Part shown: positions 52,454 through 61,820 of the stretch, one piece after another | Position numbering within the stretch: position 1 is the first letter of the stretch | How the letters are laid out: each line of letters starts with the position of its first letter | NCBI RefSeq assembly: GCF_026162625.1 | Contig: NZ_JAOTBD010000006.1 | Span: 62,001 to 126,000 of the forward strand | Reading direction: 5' to 3' | Length of the DNA: 64,000 bases | From: Paracoccus beibuensis | GTDB taxonomy: Bacteria > Pseudomonadota > Alphaproteobacteria > Rhodobacterales > Rhodobacteraceae | Position numbers and translations under genes: made by a program | Notes under the pieces: model-generated | The model's database searches: none | The model's input: only the letters and a program-made list of their open reading frames with translations | What the model was told of the DNA's origin: nothing

Positions 52454-53010
52454 CCCCCGAGGAGCTTGAGGACGCGGCCGCTCGGCCCCGTCCCGGACCC
52501 TGGCCAGGTGCCGGCCGGGCCGAGCGCGCCCATGGCCGGCGGCTGGCCGCGATCCACGACATGTACCGCGCCGAACTGGCGGCCGTGGCCGGACTCATGC
52601 AGTCCATCGAACAGGGCGACGCTGCGCCCCAGACGCTGGCACCGGCGGTGGCAGGGACGGATCTGGCGCGGAACGTCCGCCAGTTCGGGACAGCCTGCGG
52701 GCGCGACTGCGCCTTGCTGATGAACCACCACGACATCGAGGAGACGTGGATGTTCCCGCCGCTGGAAGAGCGGGGCGGGGACCTGCTCGCCCCGGTCATG
52801 GCGCGGCTGCGGGCCGAGCATCGGGTGATCCACGACCTGATCGAGGAGCTGCATGCGGCTGCGGAGAACTTGGTGTCCCAACCGCGCCAGAAGGCGTTCG
52901 CAGATTGCGCCGCCCGTTTCGCCGCGCTGGACCGTGCGGTCAGGTCGCATTTCGGCTATGAGGAAACGGTTCTGGAAGAACCCCTTGGCGCGCTGCGCGT
53001 GCCAATCTGA
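52450..53010 (+). CDS. Hemerythrin HHE-domain protein
   Basis: A 186-residue protein with an HHE cation-binding four-helix bundle: His in RLAAIHDMYRAEL, HHDIEETWMFPPLEE, EHRVIHDLIEELH and HFGYEETVL supply the di-iron ligands. Bacterial hemerythrins sense or store O2, NO or iron. It is coupled by ATGA to the last permease gene and is the last gene of the polyamine operon; why it is here is unknown. It is convergent with the AEC transporter, with only four bases between stops. Confidence 0.87.
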   Translation: MTPEELEDAAARPRPGPWPGAGRAERAHGRRLAAIHDMYRAELAAVAGLMQSIEQGDAAPQTLAPAVAGTDLARNVRQFGTACGRDCALLMNHHDIEETWMFPPLEERGGDLLAPVMARLRAEHRVIHDLIEELHAAAENLVSQPRQKAFADCAARFAALDRAVRSHFGYEETVLEEPLGALRVPI

Positions 53011-53014
53011 GCCC

Positions 53015-53959
53015 TCAGGGCAGCAGCGACAGCCACATCCAGGTCGTCAGCGTCGACAGTCCCGTCGCAACCAGAACGCTGGAGGCCGCAACGCGCCGCG
53101 CCGCGCCATAGATGTTGGCGAAGAGGTACGCATTCACGCCGGGCGCCATTGCCGCCGTGACAACGGCAGAGCGTGTGCCGGCAACGTCGAGATCCAGCAC
53201 GGCGGCCGTGCCGAAGGTGATTGCCGGATGCAGGATCAGGCTGGCCGCGCAGCACATGGCGATGGTCGCCATGTCGCCTTCCGGTCGGTAACGGTGCAGG
53301 ATGCCGCCCAGTCCGAACAGCGCGGCGGGCAGGGCGGCGCGGGCGATCATGTCGACCGCGTCCCAGAACCCCTGCGGCATGACCAGCCCGGCCTGCATCA
53401 GCAGGTTCATGGCCAGCCCGGCCATGATGCCGATCACCAGTGACGTGCGCAACACGCCGCTGAGCGCGCGCAGCGCGACGCGTCCTGCAGACAGGCCAGA
53501 ACCCCGGGCTCGCGTGAACTCCATAACCGTAATCCCGAAGGTATAAAGCATGGGCGAATGCATCGCGAGGATCGCCCAGTTGCCGCCCAGAGCGTCGGGG
53601 CCGTAAGCCCTTTCGGTGATGGGGATGCCCAGCAGCAGGCTGTTCGAGAACAGGCAGACGAAGCCGATGGCGACACTGTCAACGCCCGACCGCCGGAACA
53701 GGAGCAATGCGCCTGCCGATCCGGCTGCGAAGCTGGCGAAGGCGCCGGCATAGAAGGGGATCAGCAGCTGGGGGCGGAACTCGGACCCCAGGTCCAGCCG
53801 TGCCATCGATGCAAAGAGCAGCGTCGGGACCGCGAAGTTCTGGGCGAAGCTCATCAGGCCGTCCACGGCACCGGTCGTGAACCAGCCGCGCCAAGTGACG
53901 AGATAGCCGAAGCCGACCACCAGAAAGACCGGCAGGATGATCGTGAAGAGCGCGCTCAT
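53015..53959 (-). CDS. AEC family transporter
   Basis: A 314-residue, ten-helix auxin-efflux-carrier family protein (LPVFLVVGFGYLVTWRGWF at the N-terminus, then NFAVPTLLFASMAR and CLFSNSLLLGIPI). Bacterial members export organic acids such as malonate or malate. The ATG overlaps the stop of the MBL gene by four bases, so it ends a long minus-strand operon. Confidence 0.88.
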   Translation of the reverse strand: MSALFTIILPVFLVVGFGYLVTWRGWFTTGAVDGLMSFAQNFAVPTLLFASMARLDLGSEFRPQLLIPFYAGAFASFAAGSAGALLLFRRSGVDSVAIGFVCLFSNSLLLGIPITERAYGPDALGGNWAILAMHSPMLYTFGITVMEFTRARGSGLSAGRVALRALSGVLRTSLVIGIMAGLAMNLLMQAGLVMPQGFWDAVDMIARAALPAALFGLGGILHRYRPEGDMATIAMCCAASLILHPAITFGTAAVLDLDVAGTRSAVVTAAMAPGVNAYLFANIYGAARRVAASSVLVATGLSTLTTWMWLSLLP

Positions 53960-54774
53960 ATGGCGGCAGGCAGGTCGGGCGTGTCAGCCTCGATCTCGAT
54001 CTGCAACCCGTCGAAGGCGGGAATCACGTGTTCGGGGGTCTGTGCGGCGACGGTTGCATAGTCCATGTCGATATGCATATTGGTCAGCACGGCGCGGGGG
54101 CTGCGGGCGCGGGCGATCCAGTCCAGCGCCAGCGCCAGGTGCGCGTGGCTGGGATGCGGCTGGGGGCGTAGCGCATCGCAGATAAAGACCGGCGCGCCGT
54201 CGATCAGCGGCCAGGCGCCATCCGGGATGGCCGATACGTCGGGCAGGTAGACCAGCCCGCCGATGCGAAAGCCCAGTGCGGTAATCTCTCCGTGCTGGAC
54301 GCGAAATGGTATCAGCGAAATGCGCCCGCCGGGCCCGTCGATATCGATGCGGCCCATGATCGGGTTCATTGCGCAGATCGGCTCGTAGAAGCTGCCCTCG
54401 GGCGTCTGGAAGACATAGCCGAAGCGCGTCGTTAGCGCCTCGGCCGTGGGCGCGTCGGCCCAAAGCGGCAGGATGCGGCGAGAGTTGAAGACCACCTGGC
54501 GCAGATCGTCGATGCCATGAACATGGTCGGCGTGGGGATGCGTATAGACAACGGCGTCCAGCGTTGCGACGCCGGCATCCAGCAACTGCGGGACGAGGTC
54601 CGGGCCGGTGTCGATCAAGACCTGCGTGCGGCCCTCGGGACCGGTGCGTTCGAGCAGCAGAGAGCAGCGGCGGCGCCGGTTCTTCGGCTCGGCCGGATCG
54701 CAGGCGCCCCACCGGTCGCCAACGCGCGGCACCCCGCCCGACGATCCGCACCCCAGGATCGTCGCGCGGATCAT
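53956..54774 (-). CDS. Metallo-beta-lactamase fold hydrolase, PhnP-like
   Basis: A 272-residue MBL-fold phosphodiesterase-like protein. It begins MIRATILGCGSSGGVPRVGD and has THPHADHVHGIDDLR (HxHxDH), YLPDVSAI and a late LTNMHIDMDY. The N-terminal motif with the CDPAEPKNRRRRCS cysteine pattern is that of PhnP-like and YycJ-like proteins. Overlaps tatD by four bases; the tatD-MBL pair is common in alphaproteobacteria. Confidence 0.9.
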   Translation of the reverse strand: MIRATILGCGSSGGVPRVGDRWGACDPAEPKNRRRRCSLLLERTGPEGRTQVLIDTGPDLVPQLLDAGVATLDAVVYTHPHADHVHGIDDLRQVVFNSRRILPLWADAPTAEALTTRFGYVFQTPEGSFYEPICAMNPIMGRIDIDGPGGRISLIPFRVQHGEITALGFRIGGLVYLPDVSAIPDGAWPLIDGAPVFICDALRPQPHPSHAHLALALDWIARARSPRAVLTNMHIDMDYATVAAQTPEHVIPAFDGLQIEIEADTPDLPAAI

Positions 54775-55568
54775 GCCTTGGCCTTCCAGAACAGGCGGTC
54801 GAAGTTTTCGGTCGTTCGCGCCGCGAATTCCGGCAGCGAAAGCCCGAATACCTCGGCGCCCTTGGCGGCCGTGTGGGCGACATAGGCCGGCTCGTTCCTG
54901 CGGCCGCGATGCGGCGGCGGCGCAAGGTAGGGGCTGTCGGTTTCCACCAGGATCCGGTCAAGGGGCGCGGCCGCGAAGATGTCGCGCAACTCGGCCGAGC
55001 GCGGGAAGGCGGCGATCCCCGACATCGACAGGTAAAAGCCCAGGTCCAGCGCCGCCCGGCCCAGAGCGGCGCCGGAGCTGAAGCAGTGCATCACGCAGTC
55101 ATAGGCACCGACGCGGTGTTCTTCGGCCAGGATGCGGGCCATATCGTCGTCCGCGTCGCGCGCGTGGATGATCAGCGGCAGGCGGGTGCGGCGGGCGGCC
55201 TCGATGTGGATGCGCAGGCTTTCCTGCTGCGCGGCGGCGCTTTCGGCGGTGTAGTGGTAATCGAGGCCAGTCTCGCCGATGCCGACGAACTTCGGATGAT
55301 CGGCCAGCGCCACCAGCTGATCGACGGTGGCCATGGGTTCGTCCGCGACGCTCATCGGATGGGTGCCGGCGGCAAAGAAGACGCCTTCATGCGCCTCGGC
55401 CAATGCGCGGACGGCGGGTTCCTGCCGCAGACGGGTGCAGATCGTGACCATGCGGGTAACGCCTGCGGCGCGGGCACGGGCGATCAGCGCATCGTGTTCA
55501 CCGTCGAAATCGGGGAAATCGAGATGGCAATGGCTGTCAACCAGCGACAAAGGGGTCGCGTCCTGCAT
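54771..55568 (-). CDS. tatD: TatD family metal-dependent DNase
   Basis: A 265-residue TIM-barrel hydrolase: VDSHCHLDFPDF (HxH), FAAGTHP, GIGETGLDYHY, LIIHARDADDDM, MHCFSSGAALG and VETDSPYLAPPPHRGRRNEP. These are the TatD metal ligands and phosphate contacts (3'-5' DNase, DNA repair). It follows holB by three bases and overlaps the MBL gene by four. Confidence 0.93.
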   Translation of the reverse strand: MQDATPLSLVDSHCHLDFPDFDGEHDALIARARAAGVTRMVTICTRLRQEPAVRALAEAHEGVFFAAGTHPMSVADEPMATVDQLVALADHPKFVGIGETGLDYHYTAESAAAQQESLRIHIEAARRTRLPLIIHARDADDDMARILAEEHRVGAYDCVMHCFSSGAALGRAALDLGFYLSMSGIAAFPRSAELRDIFAAAPLDRILVETDSPYLAPPPHRGRRNEPAYVAHTAAKGAEVFGLSLPEFAARTTENFDRLFWKAKA

Positions 55569-55571
55569 CGT

Positions 55572-56684
55572 TCAACCTCGGCTTGGTGGGGCAGACGCGG
55601 CGGGCGGCAGCTGCGCCAGTTCCAGCACCATATCCATCACCAAGGCCGCAGGGTCAAGGTTGACCGCCCGGCCGGCCCGGGCCCGTGCCGAAAGCCGCGC
55701 CTGCGCCTCGGCCCAGGTGCGGGCGGCGTGGTCGTCGGGCGACAGTCGCGCCATCAGCGCGCCTTCGCCCCTGGCGGCCTGTGGCAGGGGCGCGCCCATC
55801 AGGCCGGCGCGGGCCATGCGGGTCAGGAAACGGTCGAGGATCGTGATCGTCAGGTCGAAAGGATCGCCGTCCGCGCCCGCGCGGCCCGAAGCGCCTTCGG
55901 CAAACTTGGCGACCGCAAGCCGGTCCATCCGGGGCAGCCCGGCGAACAGGTCGACCAGATCCTGATAACGGTCGAGCCCGCCCTGACCGGCCAGCCGCAG
56001 CGCCTCGCCGACCGAGCCGTCGGAAAGCGCCGCCAGCGCCTCGGCATCTTCGTCGATGCCCATGCCGGACAGGATGCCGGCCATCTGGCGCGGCTTCAGG
56101 GGCGACAGCCGCAAGGTCCGGCACCGGGACCGGATCGTCGGCAGCAGGCGGGCGGGCTGGTGCGCGATCATCAGGATCAGGGCATCCGCCGGCGGTTCCT
56201 CCAGCACCTTCAGCAGGGCATTGGCGGCGGCCACGTTCATCTCGTCCGCCGCGTCGATGATGGCGACGCGCCGCCCACCCTCGGCCGAGGAAAGGTGAAA
56301 GAAGGACAAAAGCCGCCGTATTTCGTCCACGGTGATCTCGGCGCGCAGGCGGCCGCTCTTGTCGTCCCAGGGGCGGCGGATCAGCTGCAGTCGCGGTTCA
56401 GACATGGCGGTGACGCGCCGGGCCTGGGGCGCGTCGGGATTGACTGACAGATTGGCGCTGTCGCTGCCCGCCAGCAACCAGCGCGCGATGGACCACGCCA
56501 GAGTCGCCTTGCCGACGCCACGCGGGCCGGTCAGCAGCCACGCATGGTGCAGCCGTCCGCCTTTCGCGGCGTGGGTGAAGGTCGCGATGGCCGCATCCTG
56601 CCCAATGACGCGCGGCGTGTGGCGCGGATGCGGTGCGCCCGGAACGCGATCGGGTTCGGGGATATCCTCGACCGCCGTCTTCAC
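55572..56684 (-). CDS. holB: DNA polymerase III subunit delta'
   Basis: The delta' clamp-loader subunit. The 370-residue AAA+ protein has FTHAAKGGRLHHAWLLTGPRG with P-loop GPRGVGKAT, AIIDAADEMN and the sensor region LRLSPLKPR. Overlaps tmk by four bases (ATGA) and precedes tatD; the order dacC-tmk-holB-tatD is conserved in Rhodobacterales. Confidence 0.92.
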   Translation of the reverse strand: MKTAVEDIPEPDRVPGAPHPRHTPRVIGQDAAIATFTHAAKGGRLHHAWLLTGPRGVGKATLAWSIARWLLAGSDSANLSVNPDAPQARRVTAMSEPRLQLIRRPWDDKSGRLRAEITVDEIRRLLSFFHLSSAEGGRRVAIIDAADEMNVAAANALLKVLEEPPADALILMIAHQPARLLPTIRSRCRTLRLSPLKPRQMAGILSGMGIDEDAEALAALSDGSVGEALRLAGQGGLDRYQDLVDLFAGLPRMDRLAVAKFAEGASGRAGADGDPFDLTITILDRFLTRMARAGLMGAPLPQAARGEGALMARLSPDDHAARTWAEAQARLSARARAGRAVNLDPAALVMDMVLELAQLPPAASAPPSRG

Positions 56685-57277
56685 AACGCGGCCCTGACGC
56701 GGGCGGCGACCTGGTCGGGCGAGCCGCTGCCGTCGATCAGGATGACGCGGTCGGGGTATTCCGCGGCAAGCGCGCGGAAGCCTTCGGCCAGCCGTTCCTG
56801 GAACTGCAGGCCCAGGCTTTCGAAGCGGTCCTCGGTCCCGCCGCGGGCGGCACCCCGCGCAAGCCCGGTGGCCGGTTCGACGTCGATGACGAAGGTCCGG
56901 TCGGGCTCGACTCCGATCATCAGCGTGTGCAGCCGATCAACCATGGGGCGCAGGTCTCCGCGCGCGGCGCCCTGGTAGACGCGCGTGCTGTCTGCGAAAC
57001 GGTCGGTGATGACGACGCGGCCCTCGGCGAGGGCGGGGCGGATGCTGCGTTCCAAGTGGTCGCGGCGCGCGGCGGTGAAGAGCAGGCATTCCGTTTCGGG
57101 CGACCAGCGTTCGCCCGCGCCCTCGACCAGCAGGCGGCGGATTTCTTCGGCGCCGGGGCTACCGCCGGGCTCTCGGGTCAGCAGGACGTCGCGACCTTCG
57201 GCCCTCAGCGCCTCGGCCAGGTACCGGGCTTGTGTCGTCTTGCCGCTGCCGTCGATCCCCTCGAAGCTGATCAGCAT
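56681..57277 (-). CDS. tmk: Thymidylate kinase
   Basis: Phosphorylates dTMP to dTDP. The 198-residue product has P-loop FEGIDGSGKTTQA, LTREPGGSPGAEEIRRLL, VITDRFADSTRVYQG and a LID segment with Arg-rich ATGLARGAARGG. A few residues shorter than the usual 205-215. It overlaps the dacC stop by one base (TGATG) and holB by four. Confidence 0.94.
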   Translation of the reverse strand: MLISFEGIDGSGKTTQARYLAEALRAEGRDVLLTREPGGSPGAEEIRRLLVEGAGERWSPETECLLFTAARRDHLERSIRPALAEGRVVITDRFADSTRVYQGAARGDLRPMVDRLHTLMIGVEPDRTFVIDVEPATGLARGAARGGTEDRFESLGLQFQERLAEGFRALAAEYPDRVILIDGSGSPDQVAARVRAAL

Positions 57278-58431
57278 CAGCTGCCGGCGGCGCTGATTGC
57301 GCGCTGGCCCAGCTGCATCACGGCGCCCTTCATCCGGCCGAGGAACCCCGCTTCGGGGATGTCGACCGTGGCGACCAGCGGTGTCACCGTGTCCGGGGTG
57401 CCCGGAATGGCCACGACCAGCTGCCCCAGCCGCTCACCCTGGCGGATCGGCGCGGGGATGGGCGATTCATAGACGACCTCGACCCGGACCTGATCCTTGG
57501 CGCCAGCGGGCACCAGCACGTTGACGCCGCTTTCGGTGGTCAGGCCGACGCGACCGGCCGTTCCCAGCCAGACCGGAGCCTCGACCACGTTCTCGCCCGC
57601 AGGGACCAGCGTGTTCATGGTGAATTCGCGAAACGCCCAGTTCACCAGCCGCTCGGACTCCTCGGCGCGCGCCCGATCCGACGGCAGGCCCGAAATCACG
57701 AAGATCACCCGACGACCGTCCTGCACGGCTGATCCGACCAGACCATAGCCGGCTTCCTCGGTATGGCCCGTTTTCAGTCCGTCCGCCGTCCATTCACCGT
57801 TCCCCAGTCGCAGCAGCGGGTTGCGGTTGTTCGCGTTCGACGGAACGCGCCCCTTGTAGGTGAATTCGGTCAGAGCGAAGTTCTTGTAGAGTTCCGGAAA
57901 TTCACGGATGATGTGCGAGGCCAGAACGCCCAGATCGTGGGTCGACATGCGGTGATCGGGATGCGGCCAACCAGAGGAGTTGGCCAGATGCGTCTGGGTC
58001 AACCCGATCTCGGCGGCGCGCTCGTTCATCCGGCGGGCAAAGGCTTCCTCGGTCCCCGCCAGACCCTCGGCCACGACCACGCAGGCGTCGTTGCCCGAGT
58101 TGATGATGATGCCCTTGATCAGTTGCTCGACCGTGGGGCGGTCGGCAGGTTCGACGAACATCTTCGACCCGCCCATCTTCCAGGCCTTGGTCGAGACCGG
58201 GAACTCGGTCCTCATCGTGACGCGGCCTTCGTGCAGCGCCTCGAACAGCATGTAGAGCGTCATGAGCTTTGACATGGAGGCCGGCGGAATCGGCGTGTCC
58301 GAGTTCTTCTCCATCAGCACGGTCCCGGACTGGACGTCGTAAACCCAGGCCGCCGTCGCGTTTGTGTCGAAGGCCCGCGCGGGTGCCGCGATGGCCAGCA
58401 CGGCCGCAATCCAGATCAGGAAGACGCGCAT
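57277..58431 (-). CDS. dacC: D-alanyl-D-alanine carboxypeptidase
   Basis: A low-molecular-weight penicillin-binding protein that trims peptidoglycan pentapeptides. The 384-residue product has a signal peptide (MRVFLIWIAAVLAIAAPARA), the SxxK motif PASMSKLMT, SGN in INSGNDACV, KTG in DGLKTGHTEEAGYG, then a C-terminal beta domain and amphipathic tail (FLGRMKGAVMQLGQR) for membrane binding. The stop overlaps the tmk start. tdk lies 87 bases upstream. Confidence 0.93.
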   Translation of the reverse strand: MRVFLIWIAAVLAIAAPARAFDTNATAAWVYDVQSGTVLMEKNSDTPIPPASMSKLMTLYMLFEALHEGRVTMRTEFPVSTKAWKMGGSKMFVEPADRPTVEQLIKGIIINSGNDACVVVAEGLAGTEEAFARRMNERAAEIGLTQTHLANSSGWPHPDHRMSTHDLGVLASHIIREFPELYKNFALTEFTYKGRVPSNANNRNPLLRLGNGEWTADGLKTGHTEEAGYGLVGSAVQDGRRVIFVISGLPSDRARAEESERLVNWAFREFTMNTLVPAGENVVEAPVWLGTAGRVGLTTESGVNVLVPAGAKDQVRVEVVYESPIPAPIRQGERLGQLVVAIPGTPDTVTPLVATVDIPEAGFLGRMKGAVMQLGQRAISAAGS

Positions 58432-58518
58432 TTCAAGTCCCTTTGCCCGTTTGCGCAGATGGTTACATCAACGCTGGATGCCCCGCAACGCGCCACGGCC
58501 GGTACGCGCAAAAGTTGA

Positions 58519-59091
58519 TCAATAGTCAACCGCCTCGCGCCAGTGCCGCCGGCAAAGCGACACGTATGTCTCGTTCCCGCCGACCTGCACCTGGGCACCC
58601 TCGGTAATGGCGCGGCCGGCGCCGTTGCGGCGGATGACCATGGTGGCCTTGCGTCCGCAATGGCAGATGGTGCGCACCTCTCGCAGATCGTCGGCCAGTG
58701 CCAGCAAAGCGGCCGACCCCGGAAACAGCTCTCCGCGAAAATCGACGCGCAGGCCATAGCACATCACCGGGATGCGCAGGTCGTCGGCCACCCGCGCCAA
58801 CTGCCAGACCTGATCCGTCGTCAGGAACTGCGCCTCGTCAACAAAGACACAGGCCGGACGCGGATCGGCTGCGGCGATCGTCCCACGCAGGTCCGTGCGG
58901 GTGTCGAAGGTCTGCGCCGCATCGGCGATGCCGATGCGGCTGGCGATCCGGCCAGTGCCCGCGCGGCTGTCAATCGCCGCCGTCAGCAGCAGCGTGTCCA
59001 TGCCGCGTTCGCGATAGTTGTAGGACGCCTGCAGCAGCAAGGTGCTCTTGCCGGCGTTCATCGTCGAGTAGTTGAAATAAAGCTTGGCCAT
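58519..59091 (-). CDS. tdk: Thymidine kinase
   Basis: Phosphorylates thymidine for salvage. The 190-residue product has P-loop YSTMNAGKST, VFVDEAQFL and the zinc cysteines in ICHCGRKA and SLCRRH. The start MAKLYFNYSTMNAG at 59091 is the family form; a frame is open nine codons further upstream. Confidence 0.94.
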   Translation of the reverse strand: MAKLYFNYSTMNAGKSTLLLQASYNYRERGMDTLLLTAAIDSRAGTGRIASRIGIADAAQTFDTRTDLRGTIAAADPRPACVFVDEAQFLTTDQVWQLARVADDLRIPVMCYGLRVDFRGELFPGSAALLALADDLREVRTICHCGRKATMVIRRNGAGRAITEGAQVQVGGNETYVSLCRRHWREAVDY

Positions 59092-59134
59092 GACGTCGCC
59101 CGATAAATCGGAAGCCACGGTGCGGCAAGCGAAA

Positions 59135-59160
59135 GCCGCGAAGGGTCTTCCCTCCGCGGC
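59135..59160 (-). terminator. Hairpin after rhlE
   Basis: GCCGCG (59135-59140) with CGCGGC (59155-59160), plus inner GGG/CCC pairs and a TCTT loop, form a hairpin downstream of rhlE. On the minus strand TTTC follows. It separates rhlE from tdk. Confidence 0.55.
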
Positions 59161-59186
59161 GTCTTCTTCTCCGAGGGTGATCGGAC

Positions 59187-60563
59187 TCAGGCCTGGCGGC
59201 TCTTGGGCTGACGCGAGGGCCGGCGCGCCGGCCGCTTGTTCCCGCCGTCCATCGGCTTGCCACGCCCGCGCTGCAGTCCGCCTGCAGGTCCGGCGGCTGC
59301 GGCGGCCGCGGCCGAAGGCACGGTGCCGCCGATCACCGGGATCGGCGCCTTCATGGCCTTCTCGATCGCGCGCAGCTCTCCCAGTTCGGCGGGGGCGCAG
59401 AAGGCGACGGCACGTCCGTCGCGGCCGGCGCGCGCGGTGCGGCCGATGCGGTGGACATAGTTTTCGGGGACGTTCGGCAGGTCATAGTTGTAGACATGCG
59501 CGACCTCGGGGATGTCCAGACCGCGCGCCGCCACGTCGGTGGCGACGAGGACCTTCGTCTCGCCCTTACGGAATGCCTCCAGCGCACGCTCGCGCTGGCC
59601 TTGGCTCTTGTTGCCGTGGATTGCGGCGACGGCGAAGCCCCACTTCTCCAGCAGCTTGGCAAGCTTCTCGCAGCCATGCTTGGTGCGGCCAAAGACCATT
59701 GCCAGCTCGTTCGTGTGCTTGGACATGTATTCGGCCAGCAGCGCGGCCTTGTCGCCCTGCGTGGTAAAGTGCACGCCCTGCTCGATCTTCTTGGCGGCCT
59801 GACCCGGAGGGTTCACGGCGACCTTGACCGGATCGGTCAGGTAGGTGTCCGACAGCTCCTGCATCAGCTTCGGCATCGTGGCCGAGAACATCAGCGTCTG
59901 GCGCTCCCTTGGCAGCATCCGCGCGATCTTGCGCAGCGTATGGATGAAGCCGATGTCCAGCATCTGGTCGGCCTCGTCCAGCACCAGATAGGTGGTGGCT
60001 TCCAGACTGATGGCGCGACGCTCGATCAGGTCCATCAGGCGGCCCGGGGTGGCGATCAGGACGTCGACGCCGCGCGAAAGGCGCTCGGTCTGGACGTTGA
60101 TCGAGGCGCCACCGACGACGCGGAAGCTGCGGATGGGCGTGCCTTCGGCATAGGCGTCGATGTTGGCGGCGATCTGCGTGGCCAGTTCGCGCGTCGGCGC
60201 CAGGATCAGCGCACGGCAGGTGCGCGGGTCGGGCTTCTTGCCATAGTTGATCAGGCGGGTCAGCATCGGCAGGCCGAAGGCGGCCGTCTTGCCGGTCCCG
60301 GTCTGCGCCAGGCCCAGCACGTCGCGGCCATTGACGACGGCGGGGATCCCCTGTTCCTGGATCGGCGTCGGGGTCGTCAGGCCCATGGCGGTGATGTTGG
60401 CGTTGATGCGGTGGTCGATGCCCATGTCCGCAAAGGGACCGGTCGGCAGCGGGTCACGCGCCGGCGCGCGGCGGCCGTCATTGGCGGCAAGCGCCTGGGG
60501 CGCGGTGCGCGGTGCGGATTTACCGCCACGATTCGGGCGGCGGCGGGTGTTGTTCTGTTCCAT
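59187..60563 (-). CDS. rhlE: DEAD-box RNA helicase, RhlE type
   Basis: A 458-residue RNA helicase: Q-motif TTPTPIQEQGIP, AQTGTGKTAAFGLP, PTRELA, TPGR, VLDEADQMLD, SAT, and HRIGRTARAGRDG, with basic tails at both ends (N-terminal RRRPNRGGKS and C-terminal GNKRPARRPSRQ). Role in RNA turnover or ribosome assembly. It stands alone with 220 bases upstream, in which I see no leader motif. Confidence 0.92.
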   Translation of the reverse strand: MEQNNTRRRPNRGGKSAPRTAPQALAANDGRRAPARDPLPTGPFADMGIDHRINANITAMGLTTPTPIQEQGIPAVVNGRDVLGLAQTGTGKTAAFGLPMLTRLINYGKKPDPRTCRALILAPTRELATQIAANIDAYAEGTPIRSFRVVGGASINVQTERLSRGVDVLIATPGRLMDLIERRAISLEATTYLVLDEADQMLDIGFIHTLRKIARMLPRERQTLMFSATMPKLMQELSDTYLTDPVKVAVNPPGQAAKKIEQGVHFTTQGDKAALLAEYMSKHTNELAMVFGRTKHGCEKLAKLLEKWGFAVAAIHGNKSQGQRERALEAFRKGETKVLVATDVAARGLDIPEVAHVYNYDLPNVPENYVHRIGRTARAGRDGRAVAFCAPAELGELRAIEKAMKAPIPVIGGTVPSAAAAAAAGPAGGLQRGRGKPMDGGNKRPARRPSRQPKSRQA

Positions 60564-60785
60564 GACGTCTTTCGGCCCGGCATCCCCCGTATCGGACGCA
60601 AGGGCAGGGGCCGCGCGATGGCGTGGCCAATTGCAGGGGTGCAGGCGTGATACGAGGATGCCTGCTGCCTCCCCGCGTGAATGGGAAACCGGATTGGGTA
60701 TCGGCGTCGGACGGGCATGGCCCTGTTGCTGCTCACGCGGCAGCGGACGGCGATGGAGTGCAGATGGGCCAACAAGGCCCGAAAG

Positions 60786-61235
60786 TCAAGCGCGGTCCGC
60801 GCTGTCCAGCCAGATCGTCACCGGTCCGTCGTTGACCAGCGCGACCTTCATGTCGGCGCCGAAGCTGCCCGTTTCCACCCGGGTTCCAAGGTCGCGCAGC
60901 GCCTGCGCGAAGCGTTCATAGAGGCGGCGGCCATCCTCGGGTGCGGCGGCCGAAGAAAATCCGGGGCGGTTGCCGGTCCGCGTGTCGGCGGCAAGGGTGA
61001 ACTGGCTGACGACCAGCGCGCTGCCGCCGGTATCCAGCAGCGACCGGTTCATGCGGCCTTCGTCGTCGCGGAAGATCCGCAGCTTGGCCACGCGCGCCGC
61101 AAGCCTGTCGGCGGCGGCGTCCTGGTCGCCCTGCATGGCGCAGACCAGGATCAGAAGGCCGGGACCGGTGCGCCCGATGACGTCGCCGTCGACGGTCACC
61201 GACGCCTCGCTCACGCGTTGGACCAGCGCCCTCAT
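60786..61235 (-). CDS. dtd: D-aminoacyl-tRNA deacylase
   Basis: Removes D-amino acids from tRNA. The 149-residue product begins [17 protein letters not shown] and has [17 protein letters not shown], where SQFTL contacts the substrate, and the C-terminal GPVTIWLDS (GxPxT motif, here NDGPVTI). Overlaps the small membrane protein gene by four bases. Confidence 0.94.
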   Translation of the reverse strand: MRALVQRVSEASVTVDGDVIGRTGPGLLILVCAMQGDQDAAADRLAARVAKLRIFRDDEGRMNRSLLDTGGSALVVSQFTLAADTRTGNRPGFSSAAAPEDGRRLYERFAQALRDLGTRVETGSFGADMKVALVNDGPVTIWLDSADRA

Positions 61236-61459
61236 GGCGCCAGGATGATGCCGGTGACGACCATCATCAGCCCGATGGCCGAACAACCCAGTGCCGCCAG
61301 GTTGACGGCCAGGACGCCGCGCATGCGTTCGCGCAGGGCGGCGTCGTCCAGCCCGCGGGCACGTGCCCGGCTGACGGTCCAGATGCACCAGACCAGCGCG
61401 GCAAGGCCGATCAGCGTCAGGACGGCGCCCGTCCAGATGATCCAGTCGTAAAGGGTCAT
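61232..61459 (-). CDS. Small membrane protein of unknown function
   Basis: A 75-residue protein with two membrane helices (about residues 9-30 and 52-73) joined by a charged loop ([19 protein letters not shown]). I do not recognise the family beyond a Rhodobacterales-type unknown. Its TGA overlaps the dtd ATG, so both are co-translated. The frame is open upstream, but [11 protein letters not shown] at 61459 is the natural start. Divergent from the DUF2312 gene. Confidence 0.8.
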   Translation of the reverse strand: MTLYDWIIWTGAVLTLIGLAALVWCIWTVSRARARGLDDAALRERMRGVLAVNLAALGCSAIGLMMVVTGIILAP

Positions 61460-61564
61460 CCCCTGCACCTTTCGAAACGGGTCCGGGGGCGTCCTAGCGG
61501 TGATTGCGCCTTGCGGCAAGACCGCCTAACACGGCCGCAAAACGCCCAAGGAAGGACGAATCCG

Positions 61565-61816
61565 ATGCCCGACAATCAAGCCTACGGGGTCGCAGCCGAT
61601 GAGCTGCGCCAGTTCATCGAACAGTTCGAGCAGCTGGAGGCCGAGAAGAAGGACGTCGCCGAGCGCCAGAAGGAGATCATGTCCGAGGCCAAGGCCCGCG
61701 GATACGACACCAAGGTGATGAAGAAGATCATCGCCCTGCGCAAGCGCGACCGCGACGACATCGCCGAGGAAGAGGCGATCCTCGACATGTACAAGGCCGC
61801 CCTGGGGATGGACTGA
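61565..61816 (+). CDS. GapR-like DUF2312 nucleoid protein
   Basis: An 83-residue alpha-helical protein of the DUF2312 family, which includes Caulobacter GapR, a protein that clamps overtwisted DNA and aids topoisomerases. It shows a long N-terminal helix (DELRQFIEQFEQLEAEKKDV) and the basic KARGYDTKVMKKIIALRKRD segment typical of GapR. The ATG at 61565 gives the usual length. Confidence 0.92.
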   Translation: MPDNQAYGVAADELRQFIEQFEQLEAEKKDVAERQKEIMSEAKARGYDTKVMKKIIALRKRDRDDIAEEEAILDMYKAALGMD

Positions 61817-61820
61817 GCCG

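Noticed and set aside
54564..56447. 627-codon frame antisense to MBL, tatD and holB
   Set aside because: Crosses three real genes; no domain.
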